Positions 16,886 to 25,381 of a stretch of DNA of 47,964 nucleotides are shown one piece after another (within the stretch, counting starts at the first letter, position 1; each line of letters opens with the position of its first letter). Source of the DNA: Saprospiraceae bacterium (GTDB lineage: Bacteria; Bacteroidota; Bacteroidia; Chitinophagales; Saprospiraceae); NCBI GenBank assembly GCA_019694295.1, contig JAIBCG010000019.1:1-47964 (forward strand), in the 5' to 3' direction. The translations under genes were made by a program, and so were the position numbers. Under the pieces are notes generated by a model. The model made no database searches, was not told where the DNA came from, and saw nothing but the letters and a program-made list of their open reading frames with translations.

Positions 16886-18133
16886 CTAACGCTGTTTTTC
16901 TTCAGGCAAATATACAAGTGTATTGCACCTGTGTTCTTGTAGAATATCACTAGCTACTTTCCGGATATCCTGTTCGGTCACTGCATTATAATAATCGAAT
17001 TCAGTATTAATCAAATCGGGTTCGTCGAGCATCTCGTAGTAAGCAAGGTTAATGGCAATATTCAGGATACTGGTTTCAGAGAATGCATTGGAGGTTTCGA
17101 GTTTTCGCTTCAGCTTTAATAATTCGTCTTCATCTACGAGCTCACATTTCAGTATTTCCAATTCTTTCCAGATGGCATCTTCTGCCTCTTCTACCGAAAC
17201 ACCTTCAGCCGGCCGACCTTCAATAACAAACACACCTGGTTCTACAGACCCTGTAATATAGCCATCTATGTAGCTGAACAATTTTTGATTTTTAAGCAGT
17301 CTGTCGTACAACCTGGATGAAGTACCATCTCCCAGAATATCAGACAACAGATCTATGGCATAAAAATCTGGGTGCATTCGTTCAGGCATCCGGAATGTCA
17401 TGTACAAGCTTGTAGCCGGAACATGTGAGCATACTACACGCCTTTCTTTCTTCATCTGTTCTGTTTCGTCAGGCAGATTACGCTGATTGGCTTTGCCAGG
17501 CTTAATGTCGCCAAACCATTTATTTACAAGAGCCAAAGCATATTCATATTCGAACGGACCGGCCAGTACGAGTATAGCATTTGCCGGACAATAATATTTT
17601 CTGAAAAAATCTTTTACATCTTGGGCAGTTGCACCTTCTATATGATCTGGTTTGAGACCGATTGTTGGCCATCTGTACGGGTGTTTTTTATAGTTCATGT
17701 CCGAAAGATGATGCCAGGCATCGCCGTATGGCTCATTGAGGCAAGTTTCTTTAAATTCTTCAACAACAACCTTTTTCTGAACATTGAGTGATTTTTGATT
17801 AAACGCGAGCGAAATCATCCTATCCGACTCAAGCCATAAAACCGTCTCTAGATTTTCTACTGGTACTGTATCATAGAAATTGGTAATATCACCATTGGTG
17901 AATGCGTTGTTTTCGCCACCTGCATGATGCAGTGGCGTATCAAAGTCGCGTATATTGACAGACCCACCAAACATCAGATGCTCAAACAAGTGTGCAAAAC
18001 CGGTTTTGTCAGGGTTTTCATCCTTGGAGCCTACATTATATAATATATTGATAGCAGCCAGTGGAGTTGTATAATCTTGATGCAGCACTACTCTGAGGCC
18101 GTTGTTAAGAATAAACCTTCGGTATCTTATCAA
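16886..18133 (-). CDS. M16B family zinc metallopeptidase (insulinase-like)
   Basis: A 415-residue single-unit M16 peptidase. The inverted zinc motif HLFEH is at 48-52, and the downstream ligand glutamate is probably in VVVEEFKE at about 128. The C-terminal half is the usual inactive partner-like domain (RRVVCSHVPATSLYMTFRMPERM...). There is no signal peptide, so it appears cytoplasmic. Bacterial M16B enzymes often come as adjacent active/inactive pairs; no second subunit is present here. A -7 box TATCTTTG lies at 18240-18233 on the minus strand, about 100 nt upstream, without a well placed -33 element. Confidence 0.93.
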   Translation of the reverse strand: MIRYRRFILNNGLRVVLHQDYTTPLAAINILYNVGSKDENPDKTGFAHLFEHLMFGGSVNIRDFDTPLHHAGGENNAFTNGDITNFYDTVPVENLETVLWLESDRMISLAFNQKSLNVQKKVVVEEFKETCLNEPYGDAWHHLSDMNYKKHPYRWPTIGLKPDHIEGATAQDVKDFFRKYYCPANAILVLAGPFEYEYALALVNKWFGDIKPGKANQRNLPDETEQMKKERRVVCSHVPATSLYMTFRMPERMHPDFYAIDLLSDILGDGTSSRLYDRLLKNQKLFSYIDGYITGSVEPGVFVIEGRPAEGVSVEEAEDAIWKELEILKCELVDEDELLKLKRKLETSNAFSETSILNIAINLAYYEMLDEPDLINTEFDYYNAVTEQDIRKVASDILQEHRCNTLVYLPEEKQR

Positions 18134-18232
18134 ATCTTTGCGTTTTTGTAAATGTTTAAATGTATTTTCTTACAGAATGGTTTAAAATTTATTGAAATAT
18201 ACATTCTACAAGTCTTAGTGCCTGCCACCTGT

Positions 18233-18240
18233 CAAAGATA
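18233..18240 (-). promoter_or_regulatory. putative -7 promoter box of the M16-DUF255-porP unit
   Basis: TATCTTTG on the minus strand, a perfect TAnnTTTG. No TTG stands at the expected 17-23 nt spacing, so the site is only a candidate. Confidence 0.35.
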
Positions 18241-18373
18241 CAAATTTTCAACTGAACATCAGAAAAAATTGATTCAAATAAGTCTCTCCTAAATATTTTC
18301 AGAATTAATTTTCAGACTCTACCACTACTATTGCCTGAAAAATGATGTAACTTTATCTAAAATTTTTAATTAA

Positions 18374-20497
18374 ATGGCTGTTTTTCACGAAAAATTAAGC
18401 AGGAAATTCACTTTTTTAAAGAAAGAAAATGAAATGCCGGTGCCGGCAATGACTGCTGAGGGTATTGAAATAGCTCCAACGGTTGATTTTTCGAACAATA
18501 AGCAAGACCTTGCCGGAAAATATGGTGCTGGAAAGGCTCCGTACTTGCGCGGGCCTTATGCCAGCATGTACACCCAACGCCCTTGGACGATCAGACAATA
18601 TGCAGGTTTTTCTACCGCAGAAGACAGCAACGCATTTTACAGAAAAAATCTCGCAGCCGGACAGAAGGGCCTATCGGTAGCATTCGACCTCGCCACACAT
18701 CGTGGGTATGACAGTGACCATCCGCGTGTAAAAGGCGATGTAGGTAAAGCCGGTGTAGCCATTGATTCTGTTGAAGATATGAAGATTTTGTTCTCAGGCA
18801 TACCGCTCGACGAGATGTCGGTGAGTATGACCATGAATGGGGCGGTCATTCCTATTCTGGCATTCTACATTGTAGCCGCTGAAGAACAAGGTGTACAGCC
18901 TCAACAACTGAGCGGCACCATTCAAAATGATATTCTGAAGGAATTCATGGTGCGCAATACGTACATTTATCCGCCGGCACCGTCTATGAAAATCATTGCG
19001 GATATATTTGCTTACACTTCTCAAAATATGCCTAAGTTCAACTCTATCAGCATCAGCGGCTACCACATGCAGGAAGCAGGCGCTACTGCCGATATTGAGC
19101 TGGCTTATACACTTGCTGACGGACTCGAATACATCAAAACCGGTATAGCAGCAGGTATGAAAATTGACGATTTCGCACCCCGATTATCCTTTTTCTGGGG
19201 TATAGGTATGAACCATTTTATGGAAATAGCAAAAATGCGTGCAGCCAGAATACTGTGGTCCGAGATTGTAAACAGTTTTAAACCTGAATCTGAAAAATGC
19301 CTTGCACTCAGGACGCATTGCCAGACATCGGGCTGGAGTCTTACCGAACAAGACCCATTCAACAATGTTGCTCGTACCACCATAGAAGCGATGGCGGCAA
19401 TTTTTGGTGGCACTCAATCTCTGCATACCAATGCCCTGGATGAAGCCATAGCCCTTCCGACCGATTTCTCTGCAAGGATAGCACGCGAAACCCAGTTATA
19501 TCTGCAGCACGAATCAGGCATCTGTAAGGCTATCGACCCTTGGGGCGGCTCATATTATGTCGAATACCTTACCCAAGAACTGATAAGAAAAGCCAAGACA
19601 TTGATACAAGAAATAGAAGACCTCGGCGGTATGGCTAAGGCAATTGAAGCCGGTGTCCCCAAAATGCGCATCGAAGAATCAGCAGCCAAAAAACAAGCCC
19701 GTATAGACTCAACGCAGGATAAAATAACAGGCGTAAATATCTTTACACTTACAGAAGAATGCAATTTCGAAATATTGGAAGTTGATAACACTGTTGTAAG
19801 GCAAAATCAAATCAAACGGCTTACGCAAATAAAACAGGAACGCAACCAGCAGCATGTACATGCAGCACTTGAAAAACTCACCGAAGCAGCACGAACCGGC
19901 AATGGCAATCTGCTCGAACTGGCAGTAAATGCAGCACGCGAAAGAGCAACACTCGGCGAAATATCAGACGCACTCGAATCTGTGTTTAAAAGATATACAG
20001 CACACACACATGCCATTTCAGGTATTTATGCTAAAGAAATAAAGATGAACGACCTATACAAAAATGCCCACGAACTCGTCTTGAAGTTCGAAGAAAGAGA
20101 AGGAAGAAGACCCAGAATACTTGTAGCCAAACTCGGTCAAGACGGACACGACCGCGGAGCAAAGGTCATCGCTACAGCATTTGCCGACCTGGGCTTTGAT
20201 GTTGACATTGGGCCTTTGTTCCAGACTCCGCAGGAAGCAGCCAGACAAGCCGTAGAAAATGATGTCCATATCCTTGGCATTTCTTCACTAGCCGCTGGGC
20301 ACAAAACACTCGTACCTGAAACCATCGAAGCTCTGAAAAATCTCGGACGTGAAGATATTTTGGTGGTAGTAGGTGGTGTCATACCTCAGCAGGATTACGA
20401 CTATCTTTTTGAAAAAGGCGTTGCAGGTATTTTCGGACCAGGAACTGTCATTTCCAAAGCAGCATCAGGTATTCTGAAACTTTTTCTGGAAAATTGA
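18374..20497 (+). CDS. methylmalonyl-CoA mutase, large (catalytic) subunit
   Basis: A 707-residue B12-dependent mutase. The substrate-binding TIM barrel covers about 30-540, with [20 protein letters not shown] (tyrosine 66, the residue that separates methylmalonyl-CoA from isobutyryl-CoA mutases), [17 protein letters not shown] and [11 protein letters not shown]. The C-terminal cobalamin-binding domain (about 575-707) has D590-x-H592-x-x-G595, the ISSLAAGH loop and VVVGG. It interconverts (R)-methylmalonyl-CoA and succinyl-CoA. All key residues are present. No small subunit (mutA) or MeaB-type chaperone is adjacent, so it either acts as a homodimer or its partner lies elsewhere. A near-consensus TAACTTTA at 18348-18355 may be its promoter box. 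Confidence 0.95.
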   Translation: MAVFHEKLSRKFTFLKKENEMPVPAMTAEGIEIAPTVDFSNNKQDLAGKYGAGKAPYLRGPYASMYTQRPWTIRQYAGFSTAEDSNAFYRKNLAAGQKGLSVAFDLATHRGYDSDHPRVKGDVGKAGVAIDSVEDMKILFSGIPLDEMSVSMTMNGAVIPILAFYIVAAEEQGVQPQQLSGTIQNDILKEFMVRNTYIYPPAPSMKIIADIFAYTSQNMPKFNSISISGYHMQEAGATADIELAYTLADGLEYIKTGIAAGMKIDDFAPRLSFFWGIGMNHFMEIAKMRAARILWSEIVNSFKPESEKCLALRTHCQTSGWSLTEQDPFNNVARTTIEAMAAIFGGTQSLHTNALDEAIALPTDFSARIARETQLYLQHESGICKAIDPWGGSYYVEYLTQELIRKAKTLIQEIEDLGGMAKAIEAGVPKMRIEESAAKKQARIDSTQDKITGVNIFTLTEECNFEILEVDNTVVRQNQIKRLTQIKQERNQQHVHAALEKLTEAARTGNGNLLELAVNAARERATLGEISDALESVFKRYTAHTHAISGIYAKEIKMNDLYKNAHELVLKFEEREGRRPRILVAKLGQDGHDRGAKVIATAFADLGFDVDIGPLFQTPQEAARQAVENDVHILGISSLAAGHKTLVPETIEALKNLGREDILVVVGGVIPQQDYDYLFEKGVAGIFGPGTVISKAASGILKLFLEN

Positions 20498-20514
20498 TTT
20501 TGAGAGCATTCGTC

Positions 20515-21183
20515 TCAAATTTTCTGAAGAACAAAAATATCTATTTCGGATGTTGCCCCCTTGTTGGTAACAGTTATTGTATGCCGCTGATTCTGATATT
20601 CCTGCATTTTCGGTAATTCGAAAAATCTGCCGGTCGCACTTCTTTTCGGGTCAGTAAGAATAATTATTCCACCCGGAACAAGCATTTTGTCGAAAAATAT
20701 ACTCAATGCACTGTGGTTCATTTTGTCATATAGAACATCTGCACCGATGATTATTTCAAATGTTTCACCATCAGGTGGAAAATGCCAGTCGAGTAACCTG
20801 ACGTTGGGAGGCGTGTCAAAATTTAACCGCCAGTTGATTTTTGCTAAGTCAACCGCCTCTTGCAGATAATCTGAAATTGTCACTTGAGCATTTGACAAAT
20901 TTGCACCAATGCCTGCAAGACCAAGACCACACCCGATTTCGAGCAATCGCTTTCCTTCTGATAAATGCCGGTTGTTGAGCAAAAATTCTGCCATTGCAAT
21001 GGAAGCAGGCCATAACTCTGCCCAGTAAGGTATCCGTTCATTGACCACATCATCATGGTTATTACCTTTTTCAAGCATTTGGTCAAAAAGTGTCTCAGGA
21101 TGCAATACAGTGCGCAGTTTTATTAAAACCCCGGCTATAGTCAATGTAAGTACGGTGGTTTCAAATTGATATTTTCCTGACAT
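20515..21183 (-). CDS. class I SAM-dependent methyltransferase, METTL21/METTL20-like
   Basis: A 222-residue seven-beta-strand methyltransferase. IPYWAELWPASIAMAEFLL precedes motif I LEIGCGLGLAGIGA (about 80-93). The acidic post-I residue is in TISDYLQEAV, and IIGADVLYD and IILTDPKRSATG follow. The PYWAELWP segment is typical of the METTL family of protein lysine methyltransferases (PF10294-like), so a protein substrate is plausible; the bacterial target is unknown. It converges with the mutase gene, leaving 17 nt between stops. Confidence 0.85.
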   Translation of the reverse strand: MSGKYQFETTVLTLTIAGVLIKLRTVLHPETLFDQMLEKGNNHDDVVNERIPYWAELWPASIAMAEFLLNNRHLSEGKRLLEIGCGLGLAGIGANLSNAQVTISDYLQEAVDLAKINWRLNFDTPPNVRLLDWHFPPDGETFEIIIGADVLYDKMNHSALSIFFDKMLVPGGIIILTDPKRSATGRFFELPKMQEYQNQRHTITVTNKGATSEIDIFVLQKI

Positions 21184-21273
21184 TTTTTATTTCATAAAGC
21201 TGGTCAAAATTAATAAAATTCAACAACTCTCGTTTTCAAATTGCGTATAACACGTGATTGATGTAGAGTTTAT

Positions 21274-21281
21274 TAACTTTG
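21274..21281 (+). promoter_or_regulatory. -7 promoter box of thrS
   Basis: TAACTTTG, a perfect TAnnTTTG, 35 nt before the ATG. A TTG at 21258-21260 is nearer than usual (13 nt spacer). I see no T-box or other leader structure in the short 5' UTR. Confidence 0.5.
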
Positions 21282-21316
21282 CAGCCATATTTCATTCAAC
21301 CGATTAAGTCAAATTT

Positions 21317-23242
21317 ATGATAAACATTACTTTTCCGGATGGCAATGTCAGACAGTACGAAACAGGTACTACACCTTTGTCCATCGCAAAATCAATCAGT
21401 GAAGGTCTTGCCAAAAGGATTCTGGTTGCAAGCATCAATGGTCAGATCTGGGACATGAGCCGCCCTGTATATGAAGATTCAAACATCAAACTACTGTCTT
21501 GGGATGATACCGACGGCAAATCAACATTCTGGCACTCTTCGGCACACCTGATGGCAGAAGCAGTTGAGGCTATGTTTCCGGGAGTTAAATTTTGGGTAGG
21601 CCCCCCTATTGACAAGGGCTTTTACTACGATATGGACCTTGGTGACGCTCAGATAACTGAAGATGATTTGGTCAAGTTGGAGAAAAAAATGACAGAACTT
21701 GCCAAACAGAACAATCTTTATACCCGACAGGAGGTTTCTAAAGCGGATGCCGTAGCATATTTCACCGAAAAAGGTGATGAATACAAACTCGATTTGCTCG
21801 AAAATCTGGAAGACGGAGAAATTACCTTCTATACTCAGGGCAATTTTACCGATCTGTGCCGTGGGCCACACATCCCACACACCGGTCTTATCAAATCTAT
21901 CAAACTGACCAATATATCGGGAGCCTACTGGAAGGGTGACGAAAAAAATAAAGTACTGACAAGAGTTTATGGCGTGACATTCCCCAACCAGCAGGAAATG
22001 GATGAGTACTTGCACATGCTAGAGGAAGCAAAGAAAAGAGACCACCGCAAACTCGGCAAAGAGCTCGGAATATTTACATTTGATGACGATGTTGGGCCAG
22101 GCCTTCCGCTCTGGATGCCTAATGGTACCATCATCATCGAAGAACTCGAAAAACTGGCCAAAGAAACAGAAGAGGCAGCCGGATACAAACGCGTTGTCAC
22201 ACCACACATTGCCAAAGAGAGCATGTACCTGACAAGTGGCCACCTGCCTTATTATCAGGACAGTATGTATCCACCAATGGAAATGGATGGTACAAAATAT
22301 TACCTAAAGGCAATGAACTGTCCGCATCATCACAAAATATTCGACGCCGAGCCACGCTCCTACCGCGACCTGCCACTCCGACTTGCAGAATACGGCACTT
22401 GTTACCGATATGAGCAAAGTGGCGAGCTGTTTGGCCTTATGCGTGTACGATGTCTACACATGAATGATGCACACATTTATTGTACTAAAGAACAGTTCTT
22501 TGAAGAATTCAGAGCCGTCAATGATATGTATCTGAAGTATTTCAAGATATTCGGGATAGAAAAATACGTCATGCGTCTGTCATTGCACGATCCTGCCAAA
22601 CTCGGCCAAAAATACATCAACGAACCTGAACTTTGGCTCGAAACAGAAGAAATGGTGCGTCAGGTATTGAAAGATACAGGCACTCCGTTCGTAGAAGTAG
22701 CAGATGAAGGAGCTTTCTACGGACCAAAGATAGACGTTCAGATATGGAGCGCCATAGGTCGCGAATTTACACTTGCTACCAATCAGGTTGACTTCGCTCA
22801 AGGCAGAAGATTTAATCTCAGCTATACGACAAGCGATAATTCGCATGACACTCCACTCATCATTCACAGAGCGCCACTTGGTACACATGAAAGGTTCATC
22901 GGATTCCTGCTTGAACATTATGCAGGAAGATTCCCTGTATGGCTTTCTCCGGTACAAGTAAAAGTATTACCGATCAGTGATAAAGTAGCAGATTTTTCGA
23001 AAAATGTTTTCCAGTCGCTCAAATCAGCCGGTATAAGAGTAGAAATCGACAACCGGGTAGAAAGTATTGGTAAAAAAATTCGCGAAGCCGAACTAATGCG
23101 TGTACCTTATATGCTTATTGTAGGTGAAAAAGAAGCTGCTGAAGGGAAAGTATCGGTTCGTAAACAAGCTGAAGGTGACCTTGGCCAGCAGACGATTGCA
23201 GAATTTGTAGCCAACATGCGCGAGTGGTCAAATAGACAATGA
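21317..23242 (+). CDS. thrS: threonyl-tRNA synthetase
   Basis: A 641-residue class II aminoacyl-tRNA synthetase, full length. The TGS domain is at 1-62 (INITFPDGNVRQYETGTTPLSIA). The editing/SAD domain is at about 65-225, with HSSAHLMAEAVEAMFP and DLCRGPHIPHTG. The catalytic core has motif 2 RLAEYGTCYRYEQSGEL, the zinc cysteine in AMNCPHHH (about 335), and motif 3 near HRAPLGTHERFIGFLLEHY. The C-terminal anticodon-binding domain is at about 540-641. It charges tRNA-Thr. Single gene with its own promoter; infC/rplT do not follow, unlike many bacteria. Confidence 0.98.
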   Translation: MINITFPDGNVRQYETGTTPLSIAKSISEGLAKRILVASINGQIWDMSRPVYEDSNIKLLSWDDTDGKSTFWHSSAHLMAEAVEAMFPGVKFWVGPPIDKGFYYDMDLGDAQITEDDLVKLEKKMTELAKQNNLYTRQEVSKADAVAYFTEKGDEYKLDLLENLEDGEITFYTQGNFTDLCRGPHIPHTGLIKSIKLTNISGAYWKGDEKNKVLTRVYGVTFPNQQEMDEYLHMLEEAKKRDHRKLGKELGIFTFDDDVGPGLPLWMPNGTIIIEELEKLAKETEEAAGYKRVVTPHIAKESMYLTSGHLPYYQDSMYPPMEMDGTKYYLKAMNCPHHHKIFDAEPRSYRDLPLRLAEYGTCYRYEQSGELFGLMRVRCLHMNDAHIYCTKEQFFEEFRAVNDMYLKYFKIFGIEKYVMRLSLHDPAKLGQKYINEPELWLETEEMVRQVLKDTGTPFVEVADEGAFYGPKIDVQIWSAIGREFTLATNQVDFAQGRRFNLSYTTSDNSHDTPLIIHRAPLGTHERFIGFLLEHYAGRFPVWLSPVQVKVLPISDKVADFSKNVFQSLKSAGIRVEIDNRVESIGKKIREAELMRVPYMLIVGEKEAAEGKVSVRKQAEGDLGQQTIAEFVANMREWSNRQ

Positions 23243-23302
23243 CGAAAACAGATGCCTATTTAGTATATTTTTGTTAAAATTTTTATAAAAACATTTAACA
23301 AA

Positions 23303-23334
23303 TTTGATTATTACGGTACTCTTGTGTAAATTTG
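23303..23334 (+). promoter_or_regulatory. promoter of the sorting-domain-only gene
   Basis: TTTG at 23303-23306, a 20-nt spacer and TAAATTTG at 23327-23334: an excellent match to the Bacteroidota consensus. The ATG is at 23339, only 4 nt after the box, so the transcript should be leaderless. Confidence 0.75.
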
Positions 23335-23338
23335 TGGT

Positions 23339-23680
23339 ATGAAACGAATTCTACTTAGTATTTTTCTTGTACTCTCTATGGTGTTCTGTGCATTTTCACA
23401 GTCATCATCAGATGGTTTTGGTAGTTCAGCTTCATATAACGAAAATATTAAAGTATCTGTTTATCCAAATCCTGCTTCAGATTACATTAATATTCAAGAC
23501 AAAACAAATACAATTACCAGCATCAATGTTTTTGACCTGGCAGGTAGAAAGATTAAAACTTTCAAAACTGAAGGAATACAGATGCTAAGCATAGTTGATT
23601 TGCCAAAAGGTATTTATCTCATGCAGTTTTTGGACAAAAAAGAAAAATTAGTCACCACACAGCGTCTAAGTAAAAAATAA
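23339..23680 (+). CDS. secreted protein consisting of signal peptide plus T9SS type A sorting domain
   Basis: A 113-residue protein. The signal peptide MKRILLSIFLVLSMVFCAFS is followed by a serine-rich linker of about 18 residues. A T9SS type A domain then fills the rest (about 38-113): VSVYPNPASDYINI, SINVFDLAGRKIKTF and LPKGIYLMQFLDKKEKLVTTQRLSKK. There is no passenger domain. T9SS sorting domains are normally attached to a cargo and removed after export. The gene is complete, with its own consensus promoter and terminator, so it does not look like a fragment. Function unknown: an export-dependent peptide, a sortase/T9SS competitor, or a relic that has kept its promoter are all possible. 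Confidence 0.88.
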   Translation: MKRILLSIFLVLSMVFCAFSQSSSDGFGSSASYNENIKVSVYPNPASDYINIQDKTNTITSINVFDLAGRKIKTFKTEGIQMLSIVDLPKGIYLMQFLDKKEKLVTTQRLSKK

Positions 23681-23691
23681 AAAATGTAAAC

Positions 23692-23717
23692 GCCTTCAAA
23701 TCCTGAAGGCTTTTTTT
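23692..23717 (+). terminator. rho-independent terminator
   Basis: GCCTTCA, a 5-nt loop and TGAAGGC, followed by T7, 11 nt after the stop codon of the sorting-domain-only gene. Confidence 0.88.
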
Positions 23718-23738
23718 ATTTACACAACATCCGTTCAT

Positions 23739-25184
23739 CTAAAACCATCTCAGTAGAATATCGGCAATCTTATATTTCATTTTGGTATAAGGGGCAGACA
23801 GCAACTCCGGTATCCTTACATAGGATTTTGCGTTTAGCACTCCTCGCACATTTGAAAACTCGTAGAATCCATAAACACCTCGCCCTTTACCCATTCCACT
23901 ATTATTGACACCACCAAAAGGTAAATGTGCATTGAAATTATGCAATAGACAATCATTGATGGTTGTACCACCGGAAGTGGTATTGGCTAATACATATTCC
24001 TGCAAAGAGCTTGATTTTGAAAATATATAACTGGCAAGAGGCTTAGGCAATGATTTTACAAAATCTAATGCTTCATCGATAGTACTGTATTCAAGTATTG
24101 GCAACACCGGACCAAATATTTCGTTCTGCATCAAAGCTGACTCGCAGTTTACGTTGGTAATAAGTGTTGGTTCGATGTACTTTTCATGATCATCAAAGTT
24201 GCCTCCGTGTATCACTCTTGCACCCTGGCCAATATCACGTAATAACCATGATTTTATTTTTAAATAATTGCCTTCAGTAACTATACGTCCAAAATCAGGG
24301 GAAGATTTGATTGCCTCAGGCGTATTGCCATAACATGATTCGATCCTTTCGATTAAAGCACTTGATAATTTTGATAATACATCTTTATGTACAATAAGGT
24401 AATCCGGAGCGATACACGTCTGTCCGGTATTTAAAAATTTTGCAAATACCAGACTGTTGGCTGTCTTTGAGATATCAGCATCCTGATGTACTATGGCTGG
24501 TGTTTTCCCACCAAGTTCAAGCGTTACGGATGCTAGATTTTCAGCAGCTGCCTTCATTACTAGGCGGCCTATTGCAGGGCTACCTGTAAAAAAGATATGG
24601 TCAAAAGGAAGTGAAGTAAGATAAGAAGCAGTACGAGCATCACCTTCTGCTACATACACTTCATTCGGCGGAAAAACAGCTTCTACAATTTTTTTAATGA
24701 CTTTCACGGCTGCAGGCGTAGCTTCAGAAGGTTTGAGTATGGCACAATTACCTGCTGCAATAGCACTGACCAGAGGATCAAACAAAAGATTAAAAGCATA
24801 ATTCCATGGGCTAAGTATCAGCACAATGCCTTTTGGCTCATGTATAACATACGATTTTGCCCCAAGTAATTCCTTCGGTGTTGGCCTTCTTTCCGGCTTC
24901 ATCCAATGTGATAAATTTTTCACAACAAGATTAATATGCGAAATAACCGGGAGTAATTCTGTAATATCTGTTTCGAGTGCAGGTTTTTTAAATGAAATAT
25001 TCATTGCCTCTCTCATCTCGTTTTGGTGGCTGAGAATACTCTCCTTGAGTAGTTTTAGCTTTAGAATGCGTTGCGATGCGTTTGATATTTTTACGCTATC
25101 AACATTCTGCTTCATTTTATTGAATACAGCGCTGAGATGCGTTTCAGCATTCAAATATTCATAACCTGGTTCATTAACAATCAT
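23739..25184 (-). CDS. aldehyde dehydrogenase, ALDH3-like
   Basis: A 481-residue NAD(P)-dependent aldehyde dehydrogenase. LSPWNYAFNLLFDPL, GNCAILKPSEATPA and FFTGSPAIGR form the cofactor site. Catalytic Glu223 lies in VTLELGGKTP and nucleophile Cys257 in NTGQTCIAPDY. EIFGPVLPI and LPFGGVNNSGMG are also present. Length near 480 and the LSPWNYP-type motif fit class 3 / fatty-aldehyde dehydrogenases, which oxidise medium- to long-chain or aromatic aldehydes. The C-terminus (KMKYKIADILLRWF) is amphipathic and might touch the membrane. It converges with the upstream sorting-domain gene. Substrate not predictable. Confidence 0.95.
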   Translation of the reverse strand: MIVNEPGYEYLNAETHLSAVFNKMKQNVDSVKISNASQRILKLKLLKESILSHQNEMREAMNISFKKPALETDITELLPVISHINLVVKNLSHWMKPERRPTPKELLGAKSYVIHEPKGIVLILSPWNYAFNLLFDPLVSAIAAGNCAILKPSEATPAAVKVIKKIVEAVFPPNEVYVAEGDARTASYLTSLPFDHIFFTGSPAIGRLVMKAAAENLASVTLELGGKTPAIVHQDADISKTANSLVFAKFLNTGQTCIAPDYLIVHKDVLSKLSSALIERIESCYGNTPEAIKSSPDFGRIVTEGNYLKIKSWLLRDIGQGARVIHGGNFDDHEKYIEPTLITNVNCESALMQNEIFGPVLPILEYSTIDEALDFVKSLPKPLASYIFSKSSSLQEYVLANTTSGGTTINDCLLHNFNAHLPFGGVNNSGMGKGRGVYGFYEFSNVRGVLNAKSYVRIPELLSAPYTKMKYKIADILLRWF

Positions 25185-25274
25185 ATCTATGCGTATAGTT
25201 TATGTAAAAATACAAAATAAGCAATAAGCCAAAGAGAAATTGAGTTGGTAATCTTTGACATGTTCAATATTGAC

Positions 25275-25313
25275 AAAAAAAAAGCCCCCCCCCAAATTTC
25301 TTCGGAGAGAGGC
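25275..25313 (-). terminator. strand-specific terminator of the giant secreted protein
   Basis: Read on the minus strand: GCCTCTCTCC, a 10-nt loop, GGGGGGGGGC, then T9. The 10-bp stem has three G-U pairs that work only in the minus-strand RNA. It lies 68 nt after the stop codon at 25382. Confidence 0.9.
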
Positions 25314-25381
25314 CATCCCAAAAACCGATTTATAGTTTATCGCTAGAAATCGATGTTCGGACTATTCAAGATCCAAAAGGA

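Noticed and set aside
21521..22015. 164-codon open frame on the minus strand
   Set aside because: Antisense shadow of thrS.
25275..25293. A9/C9 tract as a phase-variable switch
   Set aside because: It lies outside any gene, and the paired sequence explains it as a minus-strand terminator.
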